Positions 24,640-36,547 of a DNA stretch of 64,000 nucleotides are shown piece by piece. The notes under the pieces were generated by a model. It was not told the origin of the DNA, ran no database searches, and saw only the letters and a program-made list of their open reading frames with translations. Within the stretch, counting starts at the first letter, position 1, and each line of letters begins with the position of its first letter. The position numbers were made by a program, and so were the translations under genes. Source of the stretch: Fasciolopsis buskii (lineage: Eukaryota; Platyhelminthes; Trematoda; Plagiorchiida; Fasciolidae); NCBI GenBank assembly GCA_008360955.1, contig LUCM01003912.1:48000-111999 (forward strand). The letters are read 5' to 3'.

Positions 24640-27600
24640 TTGTAAGCGATCTTAATTTACTAATGTAAGTATTACCGTCAACATTTCGTGCTACATTTAT
24701 TCGCTACTCGCCAAACTCGCGAATGGCGTCAGAAAACAGTATCCCCTATTAGACCAAAAGTGAACGATGAATTTTGTTCTCATTTTGTTGCACATTAGAT
24801 TTCAGCAAATTACAGTTTTCTTCAATCTCACCTCTCACCCGCCTAGTACATTCGTACCTGCTGTAGATAGCGAGAAAAATGCTTTTCAGCGAGTTGTTCC
24901 AACTTAGAATGCTTGCACGCTGTGATAACTTTCCCGGAAATACGCAATTATCAGCTTTATCAAAGTTTACACCGGCTAAGGTGAATCCGCGCAATGAGCA
25001 TCCACAAAATTCCAGGAAAGACGGCTATCCCACCCCAGATCTGTTAGAAACTAACAAGGAATGATAGTGTCAAAAGGTCAAAATGAACTAATAATTTGTT
25101 CAGTTTTGAGACACCATCCTATGTTTTCAGGCAGTTAAAAAGAAAAGCATTGTCAAATGCCAATTTGTCCAGTCCTTGTTTTTGTTGTTCTCTCTCATTT
25201 GCTTTACGTGTTTGGAACTAGTGCACGAAATGTTTAGGAATTTCACTTTGAACTGCAGAATGTTTTTCCACTCCGTTAGAAAAATATGTCAAGGTCATAT
25301 GCCCTGATCACGTGAACCGGAGATCAGGCAACAAGTTGTGTAAACCGTATCTGCTATAGCAGCACTCAGATATTTTGTTCAGATCCCAGCACAAACAGAT
25401 CTGAGTGAACATGATGCGTGAACAGTAGCCAACATTGCCAAAAGTAACTTCTAATAGATATATCCGTTTTAATAGACATAATGTGAATACGAACAGAGAG
25501 CTTCTTTTTGGAGTCCCGTGATTCTTCAGAACAGAAAGAAGAATTTCGTGAGCCGGGGACATTTTATTTACTCTTGCATGCTAGATCTTCCACTACAAAG
25601 AAATTTCTGTACCACCTGCGAATAAATACTACTTGCGAAATGGGAATTAGGAGTAGTTTATTGCCGAACTCTTGTGACTTGCATAAACGAAGTTTTGTTG
25701 GTGCCTTTATTTTAAGGAGCTAAAGCCCACATCTACTTGGATGGTTTGTGATAGTGAATTCGAGTGAAAAGTTGGCCCAAAAATGCTTCAGTAGTAATTC
25801 TTTAGGTGCTACTTTACTGGTGGTTTGTAAAATCGAACAGGTAAGTTGCAATTGGAGGAAACATCATTGGAAGTAACACTAGGATAATTTAAAAAGTTGA
25901 ATTCTTACTATCTATGATTACGATTCAAAGCGACGTAAAATGGAAAACCGTGGAGTTGGCACTCATTAGTTCTGATTTGGAGGTCTTTTGTTCCGCGAAG
26001 AGCTAGTTTGACCCCTTGGACCTTGATGAAAGCGTCGCACAACTTGAACGTTGTCATCAATGAACGAATTGTTAAATTTCGTTTGGGACAATTAGGTGTT
26101 TGATTTCACCGGGCCAGAGACATTCACATCGAGTTTGAATCTCAACGCATGCTTTTGGAGGCATTCACTTGTTGAATGTCGGAATCCATCGCGAAGCCAA
26201 AATCTATTTTAATGTTTAGGTCCGTAATAATGCTGCATGATACAGTCTCACTGAAGGATGTATAACGAAAGGCCCAATGATTGATTATGATTAGTTATTT
26301 GAGCAGAGCGAAATAGTCTCGAAATGTATTCATTCACTAAGGTCGTTTTTTGGGTGCTTGTAAATTCACGATTGGGATATTAGAAAACACGGTAGCACGC
26401 AAGCTTGTTTTGGATGCCTTACAAATGTCTGAATAAAACACTTTTTCTAGGTAGTGGAATTGGATTATCGAAGATTAATAATAATGACAAATAATTGGAA
26501 TATGAGAATAATGCGCTTTCACAACTATTCCTGTTTCGTATCTGTGCACGCGTAGGTGTGCACTGTTGAACTAAGTTCAGGTGTATCAGGTAATCCAAAC
26601 AAAATGGTCGAAAGAAAGCCATCTAAGTTGAAGCAAGAATCAGTGTTGTCTGTGGTATAAACACACTGGAAGTGTGCTGAAACTATTCCAAAGAAATGAA
26701 AACTGGAAATTCCTCGGAGAACGCACATCGACGTTTTGCTGAAAAGAACGATGGAATTTGACAAGACCATTCAGGCCAGAAGGATGCCTGGGCGTGACAG
26801 CTGAAAACGAGTGACAAGTGCGTGAAATCCGTGCCGGTTTTCACGAAGGAATACTCGTGTGGATGGTGTAACACTTACGACTTAAACCCTCCACGTCCGG
26901 AATACAAAAGTGTGAGATTAGTCCCTTGCTACATTTTGCCAAAATGCTCAATTTCGAACAGAGTGGATCAGTTTATTCACTGGATGTAAATGTGAACTAT
27001 TAGTTTTGGTTTCTTTTGACAAATAATTTGATCATCCGCTTCCCTGTGGGACTCACGCACCATTGGAAAGAAGTCGCGGAAGGTCAGTCATCGAGTCCTC
27101 AGTGTTGTCTAGTTTGTGGTACAGATTTCAATTTTTGTAACCGACAAGCTATTCTCAAAATGAAACAGATAATCGATTCTGACAGCAGAGAATCAGTCGA
27201 CTTCCGTTTTCCAGTGGTTCTGAAAGCCTGACAGTAAGTAACCAGTTTCCGACATGATAACGTTGGCTGTTTGTGCAACAGTCCTGACGTATTGGAGCTT
27301 CTAAGTGGTGAACTGCTTGTTTGAACCCGTTTGAAATCGTCTACGATTATTTATCCAAAACCAACATGCTTGGTGCGTGTTCTTTAGCAAACTGACTGAA
27401 GTGAAGTCAGTTGTCCCTTAAAAAAGTAGAATACCAAAGTTTCGATTATCCGTCCTAAATGGTTGGAACTATACCAAAAAATATGGTGTCAAGATTCATA
27501 ACAAGGACTGTCGTATCACTTGGCCAGCTTGTTATAGGAGCATTACATCAAATGGGTTTAGACAAATTAGTCTAATAAAACTTCGAGTTTGCGTGCATAT

Positions 27601-27671
27601 CCAATGGGGCAATATGTTCAGTTTGCAGTACACTGAATTGCACGCTGTCACATCAGTGCATTGCAAAACAA
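24640..27671. other. Mostly non-coding, isolated splice-flanked frames
   Basis: Plus-strand candidates with good donors but no partners are 25806-25840 (35 nt, perfect CAG/GTAAGT) and 27186-27233 (48 nt, ACA/GTAAGT). A minus-strand candidate at 26683-26800 is listed separately. Nothing else is recognisable. Confidence 0.3.
26683..26800 (-). CDS. Candidate terminal exon, Cys-containing
   Basis: A strong acceptor (cttgtcactcgttttcag) precedes a 38-codon frame in phase 2 that ends in TAG. The product has three cysteines and WPEWSC. About 1.5 kb upstream on the same strand, 28305-28466 looks like a secreted first exon with several cysteines, but its donor phase does not match directly, so an intervening exon would be needed. 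No family recognised. Confidence 0.18.
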
Positions 27672-27861
27672 CTCTTTTTTCTTTTATCTTTTATCATTTA
27701 ATTTCTTTTTATTAATGAAATAGTAATGCACAGCATTTTTCAGGAAGGGTGCGGCAGCCAACAGAGGGCTGCCAAGTGAAGTTGGCCGGCGATGGGAGGA
27801 TTCGAACCCGCGACCTTCACGTGCAAACACTACGAACTTATCCGTAAGGCCACCGACAGCA
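27672..27861 (-). mobile_element. tRNA-derived SINE, family 1 copy 2
   Basis: Minus-strand head with B box gggttcgaatcctcc and A-box region ggccttacggataag. The body (cgccggccaacttcacttggcagccctctgttgg ... ttcctgaaaaatgctgtgcat) is close to the copies at 9368 and 47454. The tail on the plus strand is T-rich with TTTTATC units at about 27680-27695. Confidence 0.8.
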
Positions 27862-28304
27862 AGACGTCGGTTGTAATTCAGTAGCCCGAAATACAGGACA
27901 ATAACATTGGTCAAATGGTTAGAACTATACCACTATACCACACGCTGACAGCCAATTCCTCATTCGGGAGTCAGTTGCGGGTATCATAAATCCTTAGCTG
28001 AAATACTGTCCATCGACGCGAAACTAAATCGGGGTAGTGCAGCATCATTAAAATTCAACGATTCACATGACGCAATGTTGAGTTCTGGTCGGAATGACCA
28101 GGTATGGAAATTTGCATATGGTCACAAAATAATCGAACGGAAAAGTCAGCTGGGTTTTTTCATGGAATTAGTTTGGGTCAGTTTCGAATGGCGCGAATTT
28201 ATCTCTCGTGTGCCTGAACAACCTGCCAGCCGTTTGCATTACAATAGTAACCTTTTTTGCCAGCTGACTATCTGTCTGAGTACCGTGACGGTCTTGAGTT
28301 TTAC

Positions 28305-28466
28305 ACTGAACTGAATTACAAGACTATCATTTTCTATTTGATCCCATGTGCAAACCGGCACAGTGTCAAATTTTGATTCACACCAATTTCCTGTCCACGT
28401 TCTATCGGTGAAAGTTGTATCGCAGTGCTGTGAGTTGAAAAGAGTGAGGAAGATGATTAGGAGCAT
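28305..28466 (-). CDS. Candidate first exon of a secreted protein
   Basis: ATG at 28466 in a good context (gcaccATGC) starts MLLIIFLTLFNSQHC, a short hydrophobic signal-like segment. It is followed by a polar stretch with two further cysteines (TWTGNWCESKF and VPVCTWDQ). The frame reaches a GTAAAA donor after 54 codons (phase 0) and stays open about 21 codons beyond. No domain recognised. Confidence 0.22.
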
Positions 28467-28589
28467 GGTGCGTTGAAATTTGTCAGTAATTTATGAAAAT
28501 AATGATTGACGGACAAAAAGACATAGCATTCGGGAAATTCACGTTCCAACATTCAGGCTGCTTTCGTTGAGTATTTCACGGATTGTTTG

Positions 28590-28740
28590 CTACGCTTTGA
28601 CTACCGGTATCACAGAATACACCATTCTCAAGAAGAGGGCTATTTCCCTATAGAGAATGCCAGGTGAGGAGTTTCAGCCTTGTTGTGAGGATTCGGACCC
28701 GTGACCTCGTGTCTACTATCAATGTTCGATTCGCTTTCCG
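28590..28740 (-). mobile_element. tRNA-derived SINE fragment
   Basis: The minus strand contains cacgggtccgaatcctcac, an almost perfect RNA polymerase III B box. It lies about 40 bases downstream of a weak A-box-like segment (ctaacggaaagcgaatcg). No other copy with the same body was found here. Confidence 0.35.
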
Positions 28741-29018
28741 TTAGAAATAATCAATCGAAATTACGATACCTAGTGTTGAGGAAACTGTTGATATTTCGAA
28801 AACGATTTGTAGAGTGTATTACTCATGTATGCCTATCTAATACGTCAGAAAATATACGAGGAGCAAAACATTCACCAACACTGTGTACCCAATTCGTGTG
28901 CCCATGGATGGGACGGTTAAGTTAGAACTACTCGTTAAAAGGAACACTCACCAAATACAACCAATATCCGTCGCAAAATTAATTTTTCAACAAATCGGAT
29001 AACAAATCTGACATCGAA

Positions 29019-29444
29019 TTGGAGCCAGGATATTTGCGTTCCTCAATAAATTATTATTCAATTCCCGTCTGGAAATTTTTGCACTATTCGCGCGCATATT
29101 CTGCCAACAGTAGAAGAGCTGTAAGCGCCTTCAGTGGTTGGGCGTCAGATTTCTTGTTTTTCATGGAGTCAGTTTTTTCGGTTGAATGTTCTAGTAACTA
29201 CAATAGTGGACCCATTTCACCGTCTCACATTTTATCACGTGTAAATTCGATTGATTTATGGCGAATAAATCATCTTGCCCAAAGAAGGATTCTTATCTCA
29301 ATTCACTTCTCAATAATGCCAAATAAATATCGATCAGGTACGGCAATTAAGTTGTCAGATGGATTGGTGAATGCCAAACTGACAGTTCAATGCAATCACT
29401 ACCCACGCCCTCATCTTTTCATATATTTTTTCTACTTTAGTTGA
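29019..29444 (+). other. Long unidentified frame (141 codons)
   Basis: Open frame preceded by an acceptor-like gaattggagccag, with GTAAGC and GTAAAT sites inside it. The translation shows no recognisable motif. Its length is near the chance limit for this window, so it is reported as unassigned. Confidence 0.15.
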
Positions 29445-29800
29445 TATGCTGTAATTTACGCCCTTTTGGGGAAGGCATTATGCCAATTTCGTTTGGATAT
29501 CGGCGGATAAGAACAATAAAGGATAGACAAATGGGTATTTGAAATATTCAGGACAAAACATCACAAACATGAGTGTTTTGCATCATTTTGTCGTTTTGTA
29601 AGGGTAAACCTAGCCCCTGTCAGCAGACATGTTTAGAACAGAAAACGTGACACGACAATTCCAAATTCTTTCACTTATTATCATCAGCTTTAGGTAAAGG
29701 AATGGAAATCTAAGAGCGAAGGAAATATCTCGCCAACAGAGTTTCACTAATAAAATCGCTAGAAAATTGCTGCCAAACAAAGTACACGTAGGCATGATAG

Positions 29801-29884
29801 GACCAAAGAAAGGTCCTAGAATCGTCAAGTTGTATTCTATATGTGGGTAACCCACCCGAGAAAAAGATTCTTCTTTCGGCCCGG
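29801..29884 (+). CDS. Candidate internal exon
   Basis: An 84-base segment between catgatag and a GTAAAT donor is open in phase 0 and encodes 28 residues including PPEKKILLSAR. The acceptor lacks a pyrimidine tract. Two minus-strand frames overlap it, so the strand is uncertain. Confidence 0.15.
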
Positions 29885-31435
29885 GTAAATGACCCACTGA
29901 TTTTTGTCACAACCAATATATTTCCATCAAAATACGATCTCTCGTTTGCCCTCTTTCTGTGCCTGTGTGTGTCTCTGTTACCACTAACCGTGGTTCCAAT
30001 CAATTGAAAACAGTCATACTGATTTACAAATCATCTAAGTGATGTTACTAGCTTATCATTACTCCCAGCGATTCGAATAATGAAGGGTATCTATCACCGA
30101 GACATATGGGGCTGCTTGCACACAAGTCTTGTCACCATCCACCCAGACACAAACTGAAATCATCCTGAAAAGTCCAAACAATGTGCAACCGTACCGAAAT
30201 GCAACAACCGAAAATAACGAGAGATAATCCGGCCGAACGTACTTCAACGGCTTCACCGGCTGGTGGGTATCCCCAAAATGACAATCCAAACGGATATTGT
30301 TTCAAATGAATTTAACCGTGGCAGACTACCTTTACTATTGTTGACGAAAGTAATGGGCAATAAAAAACTCATCAATTTGGAATGCGACCGACAAAGTCAA
30401 AAAGCGAACCCCGGGCAATGTACATCAAACCGTATGAAGCTGATATCTTGAATAAAAAAGCAATAAAGGAACGGAATTCTAAATGACTTAGAATTGATTC
30501 CTCTCTGTTCTTACAATACTGTTTTGGTCTAAAATGTCTAAGCTCAGGAGACTGAATATCATTCAAATTATGGTTTTTTCCTAGATGGATTGTGCATCGT
30601 ATGTAAAGACTCAGTTCCGGTCGCAATCAAATAAGCACAATAGGTAATCTAAGACACGAAACTCTGCGAGTGCGGTTTGTGATCCTAGCAAGTTTTGCTT
30701 TTAAAAACGTTTTTTTCTTGCAATTATGTCCAGTAGCCAAACAAAGGAGCATGCACAGATTGTGATTCACAAACCCGACAAGCAGCTTCGACAGTTGAAT
30801 TGGCAGAACAAAAGGAAGACTACTAATGAAACATGTCACGATGGAGCGATCGAAATCAATGACATAAAGGAAGCTAGACAGTTCCGATGAACTTAACTCG
30901 AGACCAGTGACTGCAACCAAACACACGATTGACGGAATCGTCTCTGCTCGTAATCCCAATTCAACCATTTTAGGGTTCAACTAAGCTGCGCTAACAAGAT
31001 CGCGTAACTCGGCTCCTTTCTCGCATCTGACGAGGAGATAACATCAGTTTTTGGAGTGCAGAATTGAAAAATTTTGACGAGACACTATAGCTGATAACTG
31101 GATATTAGATAATCATCAGAATGTTTTACCTAAGTGGTTGAAAACAATAATGCTGAACCCGAAACCCCTATCTGTCCCGTCTAGATAGAATAATTTATCT
31201 GTTGTTCTTATTTTTCTGAACTAAGTCATGTTTAATTTCAAGTCTACCTACATTCATGCATGCAGACTACTGGCAGGTAATGAAGAAATGATCTTTACGA
31301 CTGATGGATAAACCACCTTTCAGCCAGAATCTGACACAAACTGTCAGTGCATGGATGCGGTGCTACAATCGATAGGATTTGGTCGTGTCACTATTGTCAG
31401 CTTGCTGATAAGTAGCAAAGTTAGGATAACTTACA

Positions 31436-31610
31436 ATGGACCATTTGCAAAATATTTTTACTGAGATAAAAGCGCACGTAGCCACTAAACTGAATATTAC
31501 ATCACATAATATTGAACTCTGCCACAGAATTTGCCTGCCCTTTCGAGATTTCGTCACAAAAATGAAGACAACGAAAAACTGTACTTGCAACCGGTTTTTC
31601 TATGCGGCCG
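31436..31610. other. Coding-like segment, strand unresolved
   Basis: On the plus strand, ATG at 31436 opens a polar, helix-like frame (MDHLQNIFTEIKAHVATKLN...). On the minus strand, a frame over the same bases encodes two hydrophobic segments and ends at a strong GTAAGT donor at about 31435. Both cannot be right, and neither is recognised. Confidence 0.15.
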
Positions 31611-31701
31611 CTTCATCGATCCGAAGCGTTTTTTCGTTTGTGATTGCGAAATGCGTTGGTGTGATTTTCCAACACAAGCATGATTCCATCGATTTCGAAT
31701 A

Positions 31702-31755
31702 GTTGCCGATAGCTCTCTCTCTCTCGTTCACTCGTTCGCTCGTACGTGCGCTCGC
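31702..31755. repeat. CT tract grading into CGTTCACT-like repeat
   Basis: The sequence agctctctctctctcg runs into degenerate eight-base units (cgttcact, cgttcgct, cgtacgtg, cgctcgcg). It is a short microsatellite with an unusually CpG-rich tail compared with the surroundings. Confidence 0.6.
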
Positions 31756-31895
31756 GGTCGCAATGGCAAGGCAGACCAACTCCAGATCTACACAAGAGCG
31801 GTGACATTTGTTAATCTTAGCTGGAGACATTTGTCGGAGTCTTAACTTGCTTGCTTCTGCCAGCCGCCTTCTGTCCATCATATTACGCTCCCTAG

Positions 31896-31962
31896 TCGAA
31901 TGCACGTGTGAAAGCTTATGCTAATGAACGACCAAGGAAATATGCTAATGTGGACTATTCAG
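31896..31962 (+). CDS. Candidate internal exon
   Basis: A pyrimidine-rich acceptor (catattacgctccctag) and a CAG/GTAATT donor bound a 67-base frame in phase 0 ending in phase 1. It encodes SNARVKAYANERPRKYANVD, a basic and polar segment. It was not linked to neighbouring exons. Confidence 0.22.
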
Positions 31963-32169
31963 GTAATTCATTTACTGACTTGGGCATAACCTTCGGTAAT
32001 TTCGGTTATAGTAACCTCCCGTTCTCCGTAACGTTCCTATTCTTCCTTCTAAAGCATCGAAAAAATGGGATAGAAAAACTTGCATCAAGTTCATCTATTT
32101 TGAGTTGTTATTGAGCTTTTTATGGAATGTTTAAAGCGTGGTCCTAGTGGAAGAGTCATTTCCCACAAC

Positions 32170-32385
32170 CACTAAACACCCATCAAGCTGGGGAGGGGAC
32201 CGGTAACCGTAACCCCGAAAATTGGCGTAGCACACAATCTGATTAGGTCTCATTCTGTCGGGTGTGCTAATGAGCAAGGACGTAAACGGTTGCCCTCTAC
32301 CATCAATATGAACGGTTGATCCGGTACTCGAACCTTTGGTGTTTATGGTGACAAGAGCTTCATCCGCTTGGCCACAGTTGGCGTA
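32170..32385 (-). mobile_element. tRNA-derived SINE, second family
   Basis: On the minus strand the A box gtggccaagcggatgaag (plus 32357-32374) is followed by the B box ggttcgagtacc (plus 32323-32334). The body that follows (accgttcatattgatggtagagggcaacc ... ccggtcccctccccagc) is unlike that of family 1. No acceptor-stem pairing is obvious. Only one copy is seen in the window. Confidence 0.55.
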
Positions 32386-35300
32386 ATCTGAGGTAATGTA
32401 AAATAAATATTTAGATTACAAAGTAGAACGAGTACCGAGGGAGAATATTTATGTTTACCTACTTGAAATGTTTGTCCATCTGAAGAGTAGAGCAGTCTGT
32501 GCAGCGGACTGAATATTGCATGATCTGGTAACGACTACAGTGGGCCAGAAAGTGTTTACGTCAAGAAAGCCATAATGCATATTATATTTGTTCATTCACC
32601 TTGGGCTTGATTTAGATCGACCAAGCCCGAAGTTTTCTTATAAACCTTACCTTAGCTGTCGAAGTGTGAACATAAGTTATAGCTTGAAATAGAAGACGTG
32701 TGACACAAAAGTAGAATGCCTAACTTCCAGGCCAAAATCGACGCAGATATCACAAAAGCAAGAGCCCTTACGATAAAATCGATTACAACAAATTGTACTC
32801 GTGCTTTGACGATATCGACTTGACTGTCGCCGGGTCGTTTGGAACCCAAACTGAGTGTTCAGCATTCGGACTTCAAGCGACACCGCACACCATAATCTGC
32901 AACCAGCACCTTTATTCGAAACCATCGCGATTATCAAGAGTGTGAAGATTCTTCGGACTTCAGATATTAGTCTAATGAACAAAAGGTAGTCAGTTTGCTC
33001 AAATGATCTCAATCTTGTTGTCTTTATTCGATGTTCAGCTGGTAACCATAACTTCAATGATTCACATGTCAGTAGTGAGACCTGCACATTAAAACACCTC
33101 AGGTACAGTCAAGGCAGTATGGTCACAAAATGTAGTTTCAGTAATGATTAATTTGGCTAAACGTTTGCACATTTCGAGAAAAATTCGCATAATGACATGA
33201 ACTCACACCTATTTGCTCTAATATACTCCATGGAATTAATTTCTAATTACTTTGCGAAAAGACAACTTTCAACAGCTCATGCGTGAAAACACGAAACAGT
33301 CTGTAGCTTCAGAAATACGCCCCTATTGGATCTAGCAATGAAAGCAAGTGCACCAGTTGGTGTGATTATGTGCACTATGGACTGTCAGTTTTTGATTGTT
33401 TAACATTGTTTGAATATCCGCCCCTAGGGGGTACAAACCATATACTTGACCTGATACGAGACTTGCCTGATTACATCTTAAATGTTGCTAGTGGGAATTG
33501 ATTTGCTGCCTTCCCTCTAGCAACCATGATGTTACCAATGTAGCTCAGTGTACGCTTGCAACCGACCACTCGGGTGATTGTGCTGGACATCAGCCGTTGG
33601 ATTAGTTTAACTTCACTGAATCTCACGGTTCCTGATCTACTACTTAATTTCTCCGTTTTCCGGCTTCAAATACTGTCATGAGCCGCTTAAGTGGAACATA
33701 ACTGACTTGCACCAAAACCACTGTGACTGTTTTCATGCGCACCAAGTAACGTGTCTATAGAAGCTGTTATTTTAGTAGATCTCGATTGAAAAATGATTGT
33801 TTATCATGTTCTTGTGTGAGCATGATATCTAAGCTACGGGTGCTACCTCATACCTAACTTGAAAAAACTTGAAAGCGCGCCGCTATCCTCCGCTAATTTG
33901 TGCCGTAAAATATGCACACACTCGGTTCAGCAGTCGATGTAGGTAAGCGCGATATATCTTGGTTAATGGAGCACTCATAGAATTCGTCAAGAAGATTGAA
34001 AATGATACAAATAAATTTACAACGTTTAGCAAAAATGAATCGATATTTTTGAATGCCGGTGGACTATCAAGTGCTGTCGTCTACCAGACGTGAAACATCT
34101 AACCATATTTGTTTTGGACATAGAAGCGTTTTTTTTAAATAAACGTCGTCCGGATCTGTTTAGAAACTTGCATGTCTGAACTGAAAACTAGAATGTTGGT
34201 TTTCACCTTAAATTTCAGACTTCGCGTAAGAAAACAAATGGCACTGTTTACGTCTACAACAAACCAAGTACTGGAAACCGGGGACAGATTGGACTGAATG
34301 TCGGATCCGCCACAAGTTAGGAAGGGACAGTAATTGACATCTGTAAGTTTCGATAAGGAAGAACGAGTGCAAATCCATCCAAGGAAAATGAGTTCATCAA
34401 AATACTGACCGCATTAAAAGGGTTTATAAGGACGAATTACTACGTCTTGGTCCGGTGATCTCATCATTCTGAGTCGCTGTCATCGGCAGAAATTCGCACT
34501 TTATCTCAATCTAGCTGATAGGTTCAGCCTAATTGCCTATTATAGTTCCAGAGAAGGTGAACAACTCTAATGGTTGGTTCACGGTCCTGGTCAAATTCCA
34601 TTTTGCAATCCCACGTTGAGCAATAATTCACCCACTAAAATTCATTGTCTCGCTCATGGAGAAAACTAAAAACATCGCAAAAACCAATCCTTCGAATAAT
34701 GCGTAGGCTAGGCGTCATCAGGCACTAATTTGGCAAATTCCAGCAAAACAAATGAAGAATAGATAACATTTTTTCACTCAACACTAGTTTACATGAAAAA
34801 ATTATAATGAGAACGACCATTTCGATGCTTTACTACTGATTTCCACCTATTCTTTCAATTCATCGAGTAATTCGCACTCGAAAATAAGCAAAATGGGCAT
34901 TCTTGCTCACCCACTAATGAAACGTATGCCATGGTTATTCCCTTGCAACGCCGACTGCTATGCCACTGCATAAATATGGAGTCGAATTTTCCCTCAAAGA
35001 GCAATACTTTCTTTAATTTAGAAGGGATTCAGTCCTTTGTGGCAAATTAATTGGTTTCTCTTGTAGACCATATCAGTAAACCACAGCTTTTCTATATAAA
35101 TCTTCCATATTTTTGTGTTCAGCAATATTCCTCGACCTGTTTAGTTTCCAAGGCACCATTAAATGTAGGCTGACTAAAGAAGAATTTGGCGGAAAAGATG
35201 AATCCATCAGGCTCGATGCTGGTCAAAGCTGATCTGATTCGACCGATTTAGCGTTAGTCGCCGACAGTGATCAAGATCAGATCTCTTCAAGAGGTCCCAT

Positions 35301-36546
35301 TTTAGAGCAGCACAATTCCCACGGGAAATTGCTGTCGAGACGCCCACCCACCCCGTCTCAAAGAAGCAGCTGCATATTAGATACCAAACGCTTCAAAACC
35401 TGGAAGACGAAGTGGGAGATGAAATGCAAACTTAATAAATGCAAGCTAAAATGTCTTGATTTGCACTCAAAACAGGTGAAATCGCGAAAATAGACCAAAC
35501 GTGATTCATTTAATTGGTTCTTATGACAACCGAATATGATGCCACAACTGATGGTACAGTTAGATTTATGGTGGTTACCATTCTTAGTTGACGACCAAAA
35601 ATTACCATTCCAAATTATTAATTGGAGAAGCGAGATATTTTCAGCTGATATGCCCACCTCAGGCTGTTTACCCCATTTAAAAACTTGGGTAGGCACCAAG
35701 TAAGAAACGACTAGGATATTAAAACAACCTTTTTCTGGTCGGTATTTAAATCGGCATGTCTACGGACATGAAAACAAAATGCAAGGCGTGAAATTTTAGT
35801 GAAACATCAGTATGACCGTAGTTATATCTCTTTAAATACAGGTCTTCCTGCATTCTATCAGTGATGCCTGTAGACAAGCTGCACTTAAAGCAAAACTGTT
35901 CACCATTACGATTTGTAAAGTGTTAAGTGTATACTTTCCCGTATCCGATAGACATTGGCTTAACCTCGCTTAATAATACATTTCAAAGTAATTAAGGTGA
36001 CGAATTTTCCCGATGATTTTAGCCTATTCTGTTAAAAAAATATTTTGTAAACTATGGTTCACGATTCCTCTTGAATGAAACTACATATGATTGCAAACGA
36101 TCTGGATGCCCAAAAGTGATCGCATTCGGGTAGAACAAAAACTAGACACAAACCAGAAGACTGCACGACACTCGGTCGACTTTGTGACCATTTTTTGGGC
36201 CAAGTATATGATCTACGTTTGTGTGGAGCGGCTGTCGCCATAATGGGAAGGCATTGCTCAGAAATGAGTGAGATACAACTGTGCTCGTAGCGGATTGATT
36301 TCAAACATTCCCCCTGTTCCATTTGCACGGTTATTTTTGATCAGTACCTGTCGGCGGGAAGGTGAATTACTTGTGCCAAGGAAACAGCGAATTTTCGTCA
36401 AAATGAATAATAACTGCGGTGCTAAGTTCAACTCCTTTTTCTGAATCGGAGCCCATGAAAAATCAATAATCTTTTTGTGCAAATCGATCTATTGTCTACT
36501 AAATTACCCACAAATCGGAAGAATTGATTTTATTTTACGGAGTCAG
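32386..36546. other. Mostly non-coding; one candidate exon
   Basis: No repeats with recognisable ends. The only splice-bounded frame worth noting is plus 35842-35914: acceptor atctctttaaatacag, 24 codons, donor GTAAAG. It encodes VFLHSISDACRQAALKAKLF and ends in phase 1, which does not join to the next candidate gene. Minus-strand frames at 32677-33087 and 35358-35699 are long but unrecognised. Confidence 0.3.
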
Positions 36547-36547
36547 C

